A DNA stretch of 64,000 nucleotides from Scandinavium sp036409475 (lineage in GTDB: Bacteria; Pseudomonadota; Gammaproteobacteria; Enterobacterales; Enterobacteriaceae). Below the pieces are notes generated by a model, which did not search any database, had not been told where the DNA came from, and saw only the letters and a program-made list of their open reading frames with translations. The position numbers and the translations under genes are program-made. Of this stretch, positions 33,662 to 44,322 are shown piece by piece. Every line of letters begins with the position of its first letter. Position 1 is the first letter of the stretch. Where the stretch lies: contig NZ_JAYRCK010000005.1 of NCBI RefSeq assembly GCF_036409475.1, forward strand, positions 62,001-126,000, in the 5' to 3' direction.

Positions 33662-34065
33662 AGAATCAGCAAGGCATGTCCTCTTTGCTGCTGGTTTTGC
33701 TGATGTTGGTGCTTGGCAGCCTGACATTGCAGGGGCTGGGTGTTCAGCATCAGGCGTTGCTCTTGCAAACCAACATGGAAATGACCGCCTTGCAGGAGAG
33801 CGCCAACGCAGATTCTTTGCTGGAATGGGGAAGCGTGAATTCCTGGACGTCAGGGCAGGATGAACAATGTGTGCAAATGGCCCTTTATACTGGGCGCGTT
33901 TGTTTGCGCGTTTTTGAAGATGACACGGTACTCATGATGGCAAACAGCGGCGGGCAGTTTCGATGGCTCATAGGGGCTTTAGATAACAATGTTCTTCAGT
34001 TTGATAACCATGGCTGGAGCGATTTCTGCCCACGTAAGGAGGCGGCACAATGTCTGCTTCCTTAA
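33658..34065 (+). CDS. ygdB: YgdB, prepilin-like protein (DUF2509)
   Basis: This 135-residue protein has a short leader (MKNQQG) and a hydrophobic helix (MSSLLLVLLMLVLGSLTLQG), with conserved GWSDFCP near the C terminus, as in E. coli YgdB. GTG 33658 overlaps the ppdB stop. It likely acts with PpdA, PpdB and PpdC as minor pilin-like subunits; direct function is unknown. Confidence 0.88.
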   Translation: MKNQQGMSSLLLVLLMLVLGSLTLQGLGVQHQALLLQTNMEMTALQESANADSLLEWGSVNSWTSGQDEQCVQMALYTGRVCLRVFEDDTVLMMANSGGQFRWLIGALDNNVLQFDNHGWSDFCPRKEAAQCLLP

Positions 34066-34370
34066 ATCGAGAGCAAGGTTTTAGCCTGCCAGAGGTATTG
34101 CTCAGCGTGGTGTTGATGATCATGGTGGTCACCGCGCTTACCGGCGGGATAAGCCATATTACCAACGGGAATGCGCAGCTTGCTCAATACCGGCAGCTCT
34201 GGCGTGAAGCATGGCGGCAAACACAGCGGCAAAGCACACCTCCAGGCGATAACTGGCAGGCCAACCGTGTGCAGACAAGTTACCAAAGATGTGTCAGCAT
34301 CTCAGTCACGATCACCACGCCATTGGGCCGACAGGGGAAAATGTCCCGTCTGCATTGCCCACACCGTTAA
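34050..34370 (+). CDS. ppdC: Prepilin-peptidase-dependent protein PpdC
   Basis: This 106-residue pilin-like protein has leader MSASLNREQG and then FSLPEVLLSVVLMIMVVTAL. The ATG overlaps ygdB by 16 bp. The conserved E5-type glutamate of pilins is present (SLPEV). It is last of the four pilin-like genes; recC starts 29 bp later. Confidence 0.88.
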   Translation: MSASLNREQGFSLPEVLLSVVLMIMVVTALTGGISHITNGNAQLAQYRQLWREAWRQTQRQSTPPGDNWQANRVQTSYQRCVSISVTITTPLGRQGKMSRLHCPHR

Positions 34371-34399
34371 TGGCTTAACCGCGAGCGTCAGGAGCGAAT

Positions 34400-37300
34400 A
34401 TGTTACGGGTCTACCACTCCAACCGTCTGGATGTGCTGGAAGCATTGATGGAGTTTATTGTTGAGCAGGACCGGCTCAGCGACCCTTTCGAGCCTGAAAT
34501 GGTGCTGGTACAGAGTACCGGCATGGCGCAATGGTTGCAGATGACGCTGTCAAAACGCTTTGGCATCGCGGCGAATATCGATTTTCCTCTCCCGGCGAGC
34601 TTCATCTGGGACATGTTTGTGCGCGTTCTGCCTGATATCCCCGAGCAAAGTGCCTTCAACAAGCAAAGCATGAGCTGGAAGTTAATGACACTGCTGCCAG
34701 AGATGCTCGAACTTGAAGCGTTTGCGCCGTTGCGTCACTACCTGGCGGAAGACAGCGATAAACGAAAGCTCTTCCAGTTGGCCTCGCGCGTGGCGGATCT
34801 TTACGATCAATACCTGGTTTATCGTCCGGAATGGCTGACTCGCTGGGAAGCCGATCAGCTTGTTGATGGCATCGACGATGCACAGTTGTGGCAGGCGCCT
34901 TTATGGAAAGCGCTGGTGGAACATACTGCCGCGCTGGATCAGCCGCTCTGGCACCGTGCCAACCTCTACCAGCGTTTTATTTCGGCTCTGGAAAACAGCG
35001 ACCAGCCACCGACTGGGCTGCCGTCTCGCGTCTTTATTTGTGGGATCTCCGCGCTTCCTCCTGTGTATCTTCAGGCGTTGCAGGCATTAGGCAAACACGT
35101 TGATGTTTATGTCCTTTTCACCAACCCTTGCCGTTACTACTGGGGCGACATCAAAGATCCGGCTTTCCTGGCAAAACTGATGGCACGCCAGCGCCGACAT
35201 CATCGGGAACAGCGTGAATTACCACTGTTTCGTGATGCGGAACAAGCGCCTGCTCTCTTCAATGCCGAAGGCGAACAGGATATCGGCAACCCGATGCTGG
35301 CTTCGTGGGGCAAACTGGGCCGGGATTACATCTACCTGCTTGCCGGGCTGGAACGCTATCAGGAGCTGGATGCGTTTGTGGATATTGAGCCTGACAATCT
35401 GCTGCATAACCTGCAGTACGATGTGCTCGAACTGCAGAATCACGCTATCGCCGGACGTACGGCGGAAGAGTTTGCGAACAGCAGAAGTAAACGAACATTA
35501 GATCCTGACGATCGCAGCCTGACGATCCACGTTTGTCACAGCCCACAGCGTGAAGTGGAAGTCTTGCACGACAGGCTGCTGGCAATGCTGGAAGCCGATC
35601 CTGAGCTCACCCCGCGGGACATCATTGTGATGGTGTCGGATATCGACAGCTACAGCCCCTTCATTCAGGCGGTGTTTGGCAGCGCGAGCGGCGAGCGGTA
35701 TGTGCCGTGGGCAATATCGGACAGACGTGCCCGTCAGTCTCATCCTGCCTTACAGGCCTTTATCACCTTACTTTCTTTGCCGGATAGCCGCTTTGCCAGT
35801 GAAGATGTGCTCGCGTTGCTGGACGTGCCGGTGATTGCGGCGCGTTTCAACATCGACGAAGAAGGGCTGCGCTATTTACGCCAGTGGGTGAGTGAATCGG
35901 GCATCCGTTGGGGTCTGGATGATGACAACGTGCGGGAGTGGGAACTGCCAGCAACCGGGCAGCACACGTGGCAGTTTGGCCTGACGAGAATGTTGTTGGG
36001 CTATGCCATGGAAAGCGCGCAGGGCGAGTGGCATTCCGTATTACCTTACGATGAATCGAGCGGTCTGATTGCGGAGCTGGTGGGGCATCTGGCGTCGTTA
36101 TTGATGAAACTGAACCAGTGGCGGCAAACGCTGGTGGAGGAGAGAAGCCTCGCGGACTGGCTGCCCGTTTGCCGGGAAATGCTCACCGATTTTTACCTTC
36201 CAGATACAGACACCGAGGCTGCACTGGCGCTGATTGAACAGCAGTGGCAGGGAATCATCGATCAGGGGCTGGCATCGCATTACGGCGAAACCGTGCCGCT
36301 GTCTTTGCTGCGCGATGAGTTAGCGCAGCGTCTTGACCAGGAGCGCATCAGTCAGCGTTTCCTCGCCGGACCGGTGAACATCTGTACCCTGATGCCGATG
36401 CGTTCGATTCCTTTCAAAGTGGTTTGCCTGCTGGGGATGAATGATGGTATCTACCCGCGTGCGCTTGCCCCGCTTGGTTTTGATTTGATGAGTCAGAAAC
36501 CGGTTCGTGGCGACCGTAGCCGTCGTGATGACGACCGCTATCTGTTCCTGGAAGCGCTGATGTCCGCCGAACAAAAACTTTACATCAGCTACATCGGCCG
36601 CTCGATTCAGGACAACAGCGAACGCTATCCGTCGGTGCTGGTTCAGGAACTGGTCGACTACATTGGTCAGAGCCATTGCCTGAATGGCGACGAGGCACTG
36701 AACTGCGATGAAAGCGAGCAGAAGGTCAAACAACACATCACGCAATTGCACACCCGCATGCCGTTCGATGCTGCCAATTTCCAGCCAACGGAAAGCCAAA
36801 GCTATGCCCATGAGTGGCTGGCGGCTGCGAGTCAGCAGGGCGAAGCGCACGGTGATTTTATCCAGCCATTGCCGCCGTTAGCATTTGAATCCTTGCCCTT
36901 TGAGCAGCTGCAGCGCTTCTGGCTGCACCCGGTGCGAGCCTTTTTCCAGATGCGCTTGCAGGTCAATTTCCGCACCGAAGAGAATGAGATCCCCGAAACG
37001 GAACCCTTCACCCTGGAAGGGCTGACCCGCTACCAGCTTAATCAACAACTGGTCAATACGCTGGTGGATGAACAGGATGCAGGCCTGATGTTCAGGCGAT
37101 TCCGTGCCGCCGGTGAGCTGCCCTACGGCGCATTTGGTGAAATAGCCTGGGACAGCCAGCGTCAGGAAATGCAGGCGCTGGCCGACAGAGTGAATGCCTG
37201 TCGCCAGCCCGCGAAAAGTCTGGAAATCGATTTGCACTGTGACGGCGTCAACATTACCGGATGGCTGCCGCAGGTACAGTCGGACGGTCTGTTACGCTGG

Positions 37301-37768
37301 CGTCCGTCCTTACAGAACGTTTCGCAGGGAATGCAACTTTGGCTGGAGCATCTTGTCTACTGTGCGAGTGGCGGAACAGGCGAGAGCAGGCTGTTTCTTC
37401 GTAAAGAAGGCGAGTGGCGATTCCCACCGCTTGCGCCTCAGGAAGCCTTGCTCTACCTGGCTGAACTGGTGAAAGGCTACCGGGAGGGCATGTCTCAACC
37501 GCTGCTGTTTTTGCCCGAAAGCGGAGGTGCATGGCTGAAGGCCTGTTACGACGCCGAAAATAATGTCATTTTATGGGATGAAGAGACACAGCAAAAAGCT
37601 CGTGGCAAGTTTATACAAGCCTGGGAAGGCGGAATGATGGTGAATGGCGAAGGGGCCGATGTGTGGTATCAGCGCTTATGGCGTACCCTGGAACCGGAAA
37701 CTTACGACGCGATCATTGCGCAGGCCGAACGTTATCTGGCCCCCATTTTTCGCTTCAACCAAGCTTAA
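34400..37768 (+). CDS. recC: Exonuclease V subunit RecC
   Basis: This 1122-residue protein has exactly the E. coli length. RecC holds the RecBCD helicase/nuclease together, splits the duplex ahead of the motors and recognises Chi in the 3' strand. It has inactivated helicase-like and nuclease-like folds. Conserved segments include LVQSTGMAQWLQMTLS and SRRDDDRYLFLEAL. The gene is complete. Confidence 0.97.
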   Translation: MLRVYHSNRLDVLEALMEFIVEQDRLSDPFEPEMVLVQSTGMAQWLQMTLSKRFGIAANIDFPLPASFIWDMFVRVLPDIPEQSAFNKQSMSWKLMTLLPEMLELEAFAPLRHYLAEDSDKRKLFQLASRVADLYDQYLVYRPEWLTRWEADQLVDGIDDAQLWQAPLWKALVEHTAALDQPLWHRANLYQRFISALENSDQPPTGLPSRVFICGISALPPVYLQALQALGKHVDVYVLFTNPCRYYWGDIKDPAFLAKLMARQRRHHREQRELPLFRDAEQAPALFNAEGEQDIGNPMLASWGKLGRDYIYLLAGLERYQELDAFVDIEPDNLLHNLQYDVLELQNHAIAGRTAEEFANSRSKRTLDPDDRSLTIHVCHSPQREVEVLHDRLLAMLEADPELTPRDIIVMVSDIDSYSPFIQAVFGSASGERYVPWAISDRRARQSHPALQAFITLLSLPDSRFASEDVLALLDVPVIAARFNIDEEGLRYLRQWVSESGIRWGLDDDNVREWELPATGQHTWQFGLTRMLLGYAMESAQGEWHSVLPYDESSGLIAELVGHLASLLMKLNQWRQTLVEERSLADWLPVCREMLTDFYLPDTDTEAALALIEQQWQGIIDQGLASHYGETVPLSLLRDELAQRLDQERISQRFLAGPVNICTLMPMRSIPFKVVCLLGMNDGIYPRALAPLGFDLMSQKPVRGDRSRRDDDRYLFLEALMSAEQKLYISYIGRSIQDNSERYPSVLVQELVDYIGQSHCLNGDEALNCDESEQKVKQHITQLHTRMPFDAANFQPTESQSYAHEWLAAASQQGEAHGDFIQPLPPLAFESLPFEQLQRFWLHPVRAFFQMRLQVNFRTEENEIPETEPFTLEGLTRYQLNQQLVNTLVDEQDAGLMFRRFRAAGELPYGAFGEIAWDSQRQEMQALADRVNACRQPAKSLEIDLHCDGVNITGWLPQVQSDGLLRWRPSLQNVSQGMQLWLEHLVYCASGGTGESRLFLRKEGEWRFPPLAPQEALLYLAELVKGYREGMSQPLLFLPESGGAWLKACYDAENNVILWDEETQQKARGKFIQAWEGGMMVNGEGADVWYQRLWRTLEPETYDAIIAQAERYLAPIFRFNQA

Positions 37769-37894
37769 GTACTGTATAAAAATTGCGCAATAATTCGCTT
37801 TCCATTATTATGCGCAACTTGTCACGGACTGATGTTCACCAGTGAGGCTGCCATTGAGAGCCGCCCTGAAGTTTGTTAATGATGAGGTCCGTGA

Positions 37895-40783
37895 ATGCCC
37901 CGCAGCACCTGGTTACATGCCGTATTTATCTTGTTGTTCGCCCTCTGGGCACCGTTAAGTCAGGCCGACACCGGATGGCAACCGATACAAGAGACCATCC
38001 GCAAAAGCGAAAAAGATCCACGTCAGTATCAGGCTATCAAGCTGGATAATGGCATGGTGGTGCTGTTGGTGTCTGATCCGCAGGCCGTAAAATCCCTGTC
38101 CGCGTTGGTGGTTCCTGTCGGTTCACTTGAAGATCCGGATACCCATCCAGGACTGGCCCATTTTCTGGAACACATGACCCTGATGGGGTCCAAAAAATAT
38201 CCGCAGCCTGACAGCCTTGCCGAGTATTTAAAAATGCACGGCGGGAGCCACAACGCCAGTACTGCGCCGTATCGCACCGCGTTCTATCTCGAAGTCGAAA
38301 ATGATGCGCTGGAAGGGGCTGTCGACAGGCTTGCGGATGCCATTGCCGAACCGCTGCTTGATAAAAAATATGCAGACCGCGAGCGTAACGCCGTCAATTC
38401 TGAGCTGACGATGGCCCGTAGCCGTGACGGTATGCGTATGGCGCAAGTGAGCGCGGAAACCATCAACCCGAAGCATCCGGGCGCGCGCTTCTCTGGCGGT
38501 AATCTTGAAACCCTGAGCGACAAACCGGGTAGCCCGGTGCTGGACGCGCTGCTGGCGTTTCGCGATAAATACTACTCAGCCAACCTGATGAAAGCGGTGA
38601 TTTACAGCAATAAACCGTTGCCGGAACTGGCGAAAATGGCTGCTGCAACCTGGGGACGTGTACCGGATAAGAACATAACCCGTCCGGAAATTACCGTGCC
38701 TGTTGTCACTGATGCTCAGAAAGGCATCATCATTCACTACGTGCCAGCGGTACCGCGCAAAGTCCTGCGCGTTGAATTCCGTATCGACAACAACACCGAT
38801 CAATTCCGCAGTAAAACTGACGAACTGGTGACCTACCTGATTGGCAATCGTAGCCCGGGAACGCTGTCCGACTGGCTGCAGCAGCAAGGGCTGGTTGAAG
38901 GTATTCGCGCGGATTCCGATCCGGTGGTGAACGGCAACAGCGGCGTGCTGGCGATCTCCGCGACCTTAACGGATAAAGGCCTTGCGCACCGTGATCAGGT
39001 CGTTGCGGCGATCTTCAGCTATCTGAACCTGATGCGTGAAAAAGGCATCGACAAAACCTATTTCGATGAGCTGGCGCATGTGCTGGATCTGGATTTCCGC
39101 TATCCGTCGATCAACCGCGATATGGACTACGTCGAATGGCTGGCTGACACCATGATCCGTGTGCCGGTTGAGCACACGCTGGATGCAGTCAATATTGCCG
39201 ATCACTACGATGCCCAAGCGATCCACGATCGTCTGGCGATGATGACGCCGCAGAATGCGCGTGTCTGGTACATCAGCCCGAATGAACCGCATAACAAAAC
39301 AGCTTACTTTGTCGATGCGCCGTATCAGGTCGATAAAATTGACGACAAAACGTTTGCTCAGTGGCAGCAGGAAGCCGGGAAAATTGCCCTGCAACTGCCG
39401 ACGCTCAACCCTTATATTCCGGATGATTTCTCGCTGATTAAAGCGGAAAAAGTCACCGAGAAGCCACAGCTTATCGTGGATGAACCTCAGTTGCGTGTGG
39501 TGTATACCCCAAGCCGTTATTTCGCCAGTGAGCCGAAAGCGGATGTCACTCTCGTGCTGCGTAACCCGCATGCGATGGACAGCGCTCGTAATCAGGTGAT
39601 GTTTGCCCTCAACGATTATCTGGCGGGGATTGCACTGGACCAACTGAGTAACCAGGCTGCGGTCGGTGGTATCAGCTTCTCGACGGGGGCTAATAATGGC
39701 CTGATGGTCAACGCGAACGGCTATACCCAACGTTTACCGCAGCTGTTTGACGCGCTGCTTCAGGGATATTTCAGCTACCAGCCAACCGAAGAGCAGCTGG
39801 AGCAGGCGAAATCCTGGTACACGCAAATGATGGATTCTGCTGAGAAAGGCAAAGCCTTTGACCAGGCCATCATGCCCATTCAGATGCTTTCTCAGGTGCC
39901 GTATTTCCAGCGTGAAGAACGCCGGGCACTGCTGCCATCCATCACGCTTAAAGATGTGCTGGCCTGGCGAGACAGTTTAAAAACGGGGGCTCGCCCGGAA
40001 TTCATGGTTGTCGGTAACATGACGGCCGATCAGTCCATCAAACTTGCACGTGAAGTGCAGAAGCAACTGAATGCACACGGTACCGAATGGTGTCGCAACA
40101 AAGATGTGGTCGTGGATAAAAAGCAAAACGCCCTCTTTGAGAAAGCAGGCAGCAGCAGTGATTCTGCACTGGCAGCGGTGTTTGCGCCGCCAAATGCCGA
40201 CGAGTTCAGCAGTTCCGCAGCCAGCGCCATGCTGGGGCAAATCGTTCAACCGTGGTTCTACAATCAACTGCGTACGGAAGAACAGCTTGGCTATGCCGTG
40301 TTTGCTTTCCCGATGAGCATCGGGCGTCAGTGGGGCATGGGCTTCCTGCTGCAAAGTAACGACAAGCAGCCAGATTTTCTGTGGAAGCGCTTTAAAGCCT
40401 TCTTCCCCACGGCGGAAGCCAAATTGCGCGCAATGAAGCCGGAAGAGTTCGCTCAAATTCAGCAGGCGGTGATCACCCAAATGCTGCAGCCGCCGCAAAC
40501 GTTAGGTGATGAAGCTTCGAAGCTCAGCAAAGATTTCGATCGCGGTAATATGCAGTTTGATTCACGTGATAAAGTAGTGGCTCAGATTAAACTGCTGACG
40601 CCGCAAAAACTTGCCGATTTCTTCCATCAGACGGTGGTGGAGCCGCAGGGTATGACGGTCCTTTCACAGGTCTCCGGAAGCCAGAACGGGAAAGCCGGGT
40701 ACGTGCACCCGAAAGGCTGGAAAGTGTGGAAGAGCGTCAGCGCGTTGCAGCAAACCATGCCGCTGATGAGAGAGAATGAATGA
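37895..40783 (+). CDS. ptrA: Periplasmic protease III (pitrilysin) PtrA
   Basis: This 962-residue zinc metalloprotease of the M16 insulinase family has a signal peptide (about residues 1-24, ending SQA) and the inverted zinc motif HFLEH in GLAHFLEHMTLMGS. It degrades small polypeptides in the periplasm. It is translationally coupled to recB by an ATGA overlap and lies within the rec cluster, as in all enterics. The 126-bp recC-ptrA gap contains an imperfect TTGCGCA...TGCGCAA hairpin (about 37793-37827). Confidence 0.96.
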   Translation: MPRSTWLHAVFILLFALWAPLSQADTGWQPIQETIRKSEKDPRQYQAIKLDNGMVVLLVSDPQAVKSLSALVVPVGSLEDPDTHPGLAHFLEHMTLMGSKKYPQPDSLAEYLKMHGGSHNASTAPYRTAFYLEVENDALEGAVDRLADAIAEPLLDKKYADRERNAVNSELTMARSRDGMRMAQVSAETINPKHPGARFSGGNLETLSDKPGSPVLDALLAFRDKYYSANLMKAVIYSNKPLPELAKMAAATWGRVPDKNITRPEITVPVVTDAQKGIIIHYVPAVPRKVLRVEFRIDNNTDQFRSKTDELVTYLIGNRSPGTLSDWLQQQGLVEGIRADSDPVVNGNSGVLAISATLTDKGLAHRDQVVAAIFSYLNLMREKGIDKTYFDELAHVLDLDFRYPSINRDMDYVEWLADTMIRVPVEHTLDAVNIADHYDAQAIHDRLAMMTPQNARVWYISPNEPHNKTAYFVDAPYQVDKIDDKTFAQWQQEAGKIALQLPTLNPYIPDDFSLIKAEKVTEKPQLIVDEPQLRVVYTPSRYFASEPKADVTLVLRNPHAMDSARNQVMFALNDYLAGIALDQLSNQAAVGGISFSTGANNGLMVNANGYTQRLPQLFDALLQGYFSYQPTEEQLEQAKSWYTQMMDSAEKGKAFDQAIMPIQMLSQVPYFQREERRALLPSITLKDVLAWRDSLKTGARPEFMVVGNMTADQSIKLAREVQKQLNAHGTEWCRNKDVVVDKKQNALFEKAGSSSDSALAAVFAPPNADEFSSSAASAMLGQIVQPWFYNQLRTEEQLGYAVFAFPMSIGRQWGMGFLLQSNDKQPDFLWKRFKAFFPTAEAKLRAMKPEEFAQIQQAVITQMLQPPQTLGDEASKLSKDFDRGNMQFDSRDKVVAQIKLLTPQKLADFFHQTVVEPQGMTVLSQVSGSQNGKAGYVHPKGWKVWKSVSALQQTMPLMRENE

Positions 40784-43700
40784 CCGAGACCGCCGAGTCC
40801 TTAAATCCCCTGCGCTTACCGCTTATTGGTGAGCGCCTGATTGAAGCCTCTGCGGGCACCGGAAAAACCTACACCATCGCCGCACTTTATTTGCGGCTGT
40901 TGCTCGGACTGGGCGGCGAGGCCGCCTTTGTCCGTCCTGTGAATGTTGAAGAGTTGCTGGTGGTAACGTTCACCGAGGCCGCTACCAAAGAATTGCGCGG
41001 CCGTATCCGCAGCAACATTCACGAACTGCGCATCGCCTGTCTGCGAAACAGCACCGACAATCCTCTCTATGCCAGCCTTCTTGACGAAATTCCTGACTGC
41101 GAACAAGCTGCCGAAGTCTTGCTGCTTGCCGAGCGGCAGATGGACGAGGCGGCGGTGTTTACCATTCACGGTTTCTGTCAGCGCATGCTGAGCCTCAATG
41201 CGTTTGAGTCTGGCATGCTGTTTGAACAGCAACTGATCGAAGATGAATCGCGCTTACGTTTCCAGGCCTGTGCCGATTTCTGGCGTCGCCATTGCTATCC
41301 TCTGCCTCGCGAAGTGGCTGAAGCCGTTCATGCCAGTTGGAAAGGGCCGCAGGATCTGCTCAAAGCTATCGATCGCTACCTTCAGGGTGAAGCGCCACAG
41401 CTGAAAACCCCGCCTTCCGATGAAACGCTGATTGCCCGTCACCAGCAAATAGTTGAACAGATCGCCGGGATCAAAGCCCAGTGGCTGGCGGCTGTGAGTG
41501 AAATTGGCGATCTGCTGGAGAATTCCGATCTCGATCGTCGCAAGTTCAATCGCGGCAATCAGGGAAAATGGATCGACAAAATTAGCGCGTGGGCCAGTGA
41601 AGAACAGACCGGCTACCAGCTGCCGGATTCGCTGGAGAAATTTGCTCAATCGTTCCTGTATTCGCGCACCAAAGAGGGGGGAACGCCGCCGGTACATCCG
41701 CTCTTTTCAACCATTGAAGATCTTCTGGCTGCGCCTCCCTCGCTCAATGATTTGGTTATCTCCCGCGCGATGATTGAAATTCGTGAGGCTGTGGCGAGAG
41801 AGAAACGTCGCCGCGGCGAACTCGGTTTTGACGACATGCTGAGCCGTCTGGATGAAGCGCTGCAAAGCGAAAGCGGGGAGGCATTAGCTGCCGCTATCCG
41901 GCAACGTTTTCCGGTGGCGATGATCGACGAATTTCAGGACACCGACCCACAGCAGTACCGCATTTTTCGCCGTATCTGGCGCCAACAGGCAGACACCGCA
42001 TTATTGCTCATTGGTGACCCAAAACAGGCCATTTATGCCTTCCGCGGCGCAGATATTTTTACCTACATGCGTGCCCGTGGCGATGTCTCAGCGCACTACA
42101 CGCTGGATACCAACTGGCGCTCAGCGCCGGGCGTTGTCGAGAGCGTTAACCAATTATTCAGCACGACCGACAATCCTTTCATGTTCCGGGATATCCCCTT
42201 TTTGCCGGTAAAATCCGCCCCGAAAAATCAGGGACTGCGGTTCGAGCTAAAAGGCGAAAATCAACCGGCCATGAGCTTCTGGCTGATGCCTGGTGCCAAT
42301 ATTGGCGCGGGGGATTATCAAAGTTTTATGGCGCAACTTTGCGCCGGGCAAATTCGGGACTGGCTCAGCGCCGGGCAGCGTGGTGAAGCCTTGCTGTGGC
42401 GGGGTGATAAGTCGCGTCCGGTTCAGGCATCGGACATTACCGTGCTGGTGCGTAACCGCCAGGAAGCGGCTCAGGTGCGTGATGCACTGAACGTACTTGG
42501 CATTCCTTCCGTGTATTTATCCAACCGCGACAGCGTGTTCGAAACGCCGGAAGCACAGGAATTACTGTGGCTGCTGCAGGCCGTGCTAACGCCAGAGCGT
42601 GAGACCAGTTTGCGCAGTGCACTGGCCAGTTCGCTGTTTGGTCTGAATGCCCAGGACATTGAAAAACTCAATCTGGATGAAGTGGCGTGGGATGAACTGG
42701 TGGAAGAGTTCAGCCGTTATCGTCAGCTCTGGCAACAGCGCGGCGTCATGGCGATGCTGCGTGCGTTGATGGCCGCCAGACACATCGCCGAAAATCTGCT
42801 GGCGACGCAGGGGGGTGAACGTCGTCTGACCGACATTTTGCACCTCAGCGAACTGTTACAGGAAGCGGCGGGCCAACTGGAAAGTGAACATGCGCTTATG
42901 CGCTGGCTGGCACAGCAAATCGGTGACCCTGACAGCGGGTCTTCCAGTCAGCAGATGCGTCTGGAAAGCGACAAGCATCTGGTGCAGATCGTCACCGTGC
43001 ATAAATCGAAAGGGCTGGAATATTCGCTGGTCTGGCTGCCGTTTATTGCACGTTATCGCAAACAGGATCAGGCGTTTTATCACGACAGACAGTCCTTCGC
43101 AGCGGTGCTGGATTTGCATAACGCCGAAGAGAGTCTGGAGCTGGCCGAGGCCGAACGCCTGGCGGAAGATCTACGCCTGCTGTACGTCGCCCTGACGCGT
43201 GCTATCTGGCATTGCAGCCTTGGCATTGCCCCGCTCAGCCCTCGACGCAGTGACAAAGCAACGGACACTGAACTGCATCACAGCGCGATTGGACGTCTGG
43301 TGCAAAAAAGTGAAGCTAAAGATGCCGCTGGGCTTGAAGCCTGCCTGCGTGAGCTCTGCAATGAACATGTTTCGCTGGAGATCCCGGCGTTGCCTGCTGC
43401 CGAGCGCTGGCAGCCCATTGCGCCAGAGATGCCGGAATTGCAGGCCAAAGAGATGCAAAGGCGCATCGTTGATGACTGGCGCGTCACCAGTTATTCCGGC
43501 TTGCAGCAGCGTGGGCACAGTGCCGCGCAGGATTTGCTCCCACGCCTTGATATTGATGCCGCCGGTGTCACCGATGTGCCTGAAGAGCCTGAGCTGACGC
43601 CGCATACCTTCCCGCGCGGAGCCTCGCCGGGAACGTTTTTGCACAGCCTGTTTGAAGAGATTGATTTTACGCAGCCGGTATCAGAAGCCTGGATGCAGGA

Positions 43701-44322
43701 GCAACTGGAGCGCAATGGCTTTGATGCTCACTGGACTCCTGTGCTAACGCAATGGCTGGCGACCGTGTTGCAAACACCGCTAGCGGGGCCGGGCATATCG
43801 CTCAGCCAGTTAACGGCGCGCGACAAACAGGTCGAAATGGAATTCTATTTACCGATTGAACAACTGCTGGTGCCGCAGGCGCTGGACGCGCTGATTCGCC
43901 AGCATGACTCGCTTTCTGCACCTTGTCCGCCGCTAGAATTCCGCCAGGTGAGCGGCATGCTGAAGGGCTTCATCGATTTGGTTTTCCGTCATGACGGGCG
44001 TTACTACCTGCTCGATTACAAATCAAACTGGCTGGGTGAAAACAGCGAAGCCTACACCCAGGCCGCGATGGCTCAGGCGATGCAGTCTCATCGCTACGAC
44101 CTGCAATATCAGCTTTATAGCCTTGCGCTGCACCGTTATCTGCGCCATCGCCTTGCCAATTACGATTACGACAGCCATTTTGGCGGCGTTATCTATCTGT
44201 TTTTGCGTGGCGTTGACGGAGGGGAAAGCGGGCAAGGCGTATTCTCGACTCGTCCAACACGAGAACTGATCGACGGTCTGGATGCGCTCTTTTCCGGCGT
44301 GTCACAGGAGGTGATGTCATGA
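40780..44322 (+). CDS. recB: Exonuclease V subunit RecB
   Basis: This 1180-residue protein has an N-terminal SF1A 3'-5' helicase with Walker A ASAGTGKT (residues about 23-30) and DEFQDTDPQQYRIF. The C-terminal nuclease domain has D-K motif YYLLDYKSN, which also loads RecA. It is the slow motor and sole nuclease of RecBCD. Start and stop overlap ptrA and recD by 4 bp each. Confidence 0.97.
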   Translation: MTETAESLNPLRLPLIGERLIEASAGTGKTYTIAALYLRLLLGLGGEAAFVRPVNVEELLVVTFTEAATKELRGRIRSNIHELRIACLRNSTDNPLYASLLDEIPDCEQAAEVLLLAERQMDEAAVFTIHGFCQRMLSLNAFESGMLFEQQLIEDESRLRFQACADFWRRHCYPLPREVAEAVHASWKGPQDLLKAIDRYLQGEAPQLKTPPSDETLIARHQQIVEQIAGIKAQWLAAVSEIGDLLENSDLDRRKFNRGNQGKWIDKISAWASEEQTGYQLPDSLEKFAQSFLYSRTKEGGTPPVHPLFSTIEDLLAAPPSLNDLVISRAMIEIREAVAREKRRRGELGFDDMLSRLDEALQSESGEALAAAIRQRFPVAMIDEFQDTDPQQYRIFRRIWRQQADTALLLIGDPKQAIYAFRGADIFTYMRARGDVSAHYTLDTNWRSAPGVVESVNQLFSTTDNPFMFRDIPFLPVKSAPKNQGLRFELKGENQPAMSFWLMPGANIGAGDYQSFMAQLCAGQIRDWLSAGQRGEALLWRGDKSRPVQASDITVLVRNRQEAAQVRDALNVLGIPSVYLSNRDSVFETPEAQELLWLLQAVLTPERETSLRSALASSLFGLNAQDIEKLNLDEVAWDELVEEFSRYRQLWQQRGVMAMLRALMAARHIAENLLATQGGERRLTDILHLSELLQEAAGQLESEHALMRWLAQQIGDPDSGSSSQQMRLESDKHLVQIVTVHKSKGLEYSLVWLPFIARYRKQDQAFYHDRQSFAAVLDLHNAEESLELAEAERLAEDLRLLYVALTRAIWHCSLGIAPLSPRRSDKATDTELHHSAIGRLVQKSEAKDAAGLEACLRELCNEHVSLEIPALPAAERWQPIAPEMPELQAKEMQRRIVDDWRVTSYSGLQQRGHSAAQDLLPRLDIDAAGVTDVPEEPELTPHTFPRGASPGTFLHSLFEEIDFTQPVSEAWMQEQLERNGFDAHWTPVLTQWLATVLQTPLAGPGISLSQLTARDKQVEMEFYLPIEQLLVPQALDALIRQHDSLSAPCPPLEFRQVSGMLKGFIDLVFRHDGRYYLLDYKSNWLGENSEAYTQAAMAQAMQSHRYDLQYQLYSLALHRYLRHRLANYDYDSHFGGVIYLFLRGVDGGESGQGVFSTRPTRELIDGLDALFSGVSQEVMS

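Noticed and set aside
37766..37790. LexA (SOS) box upstream of ptrA-recB-recD
   Set aside because: Only a half-site, TACTGTATA, is present. The second CAG-type half at the required spacing is missing, and recBCD is not a LexA target in E. coli.
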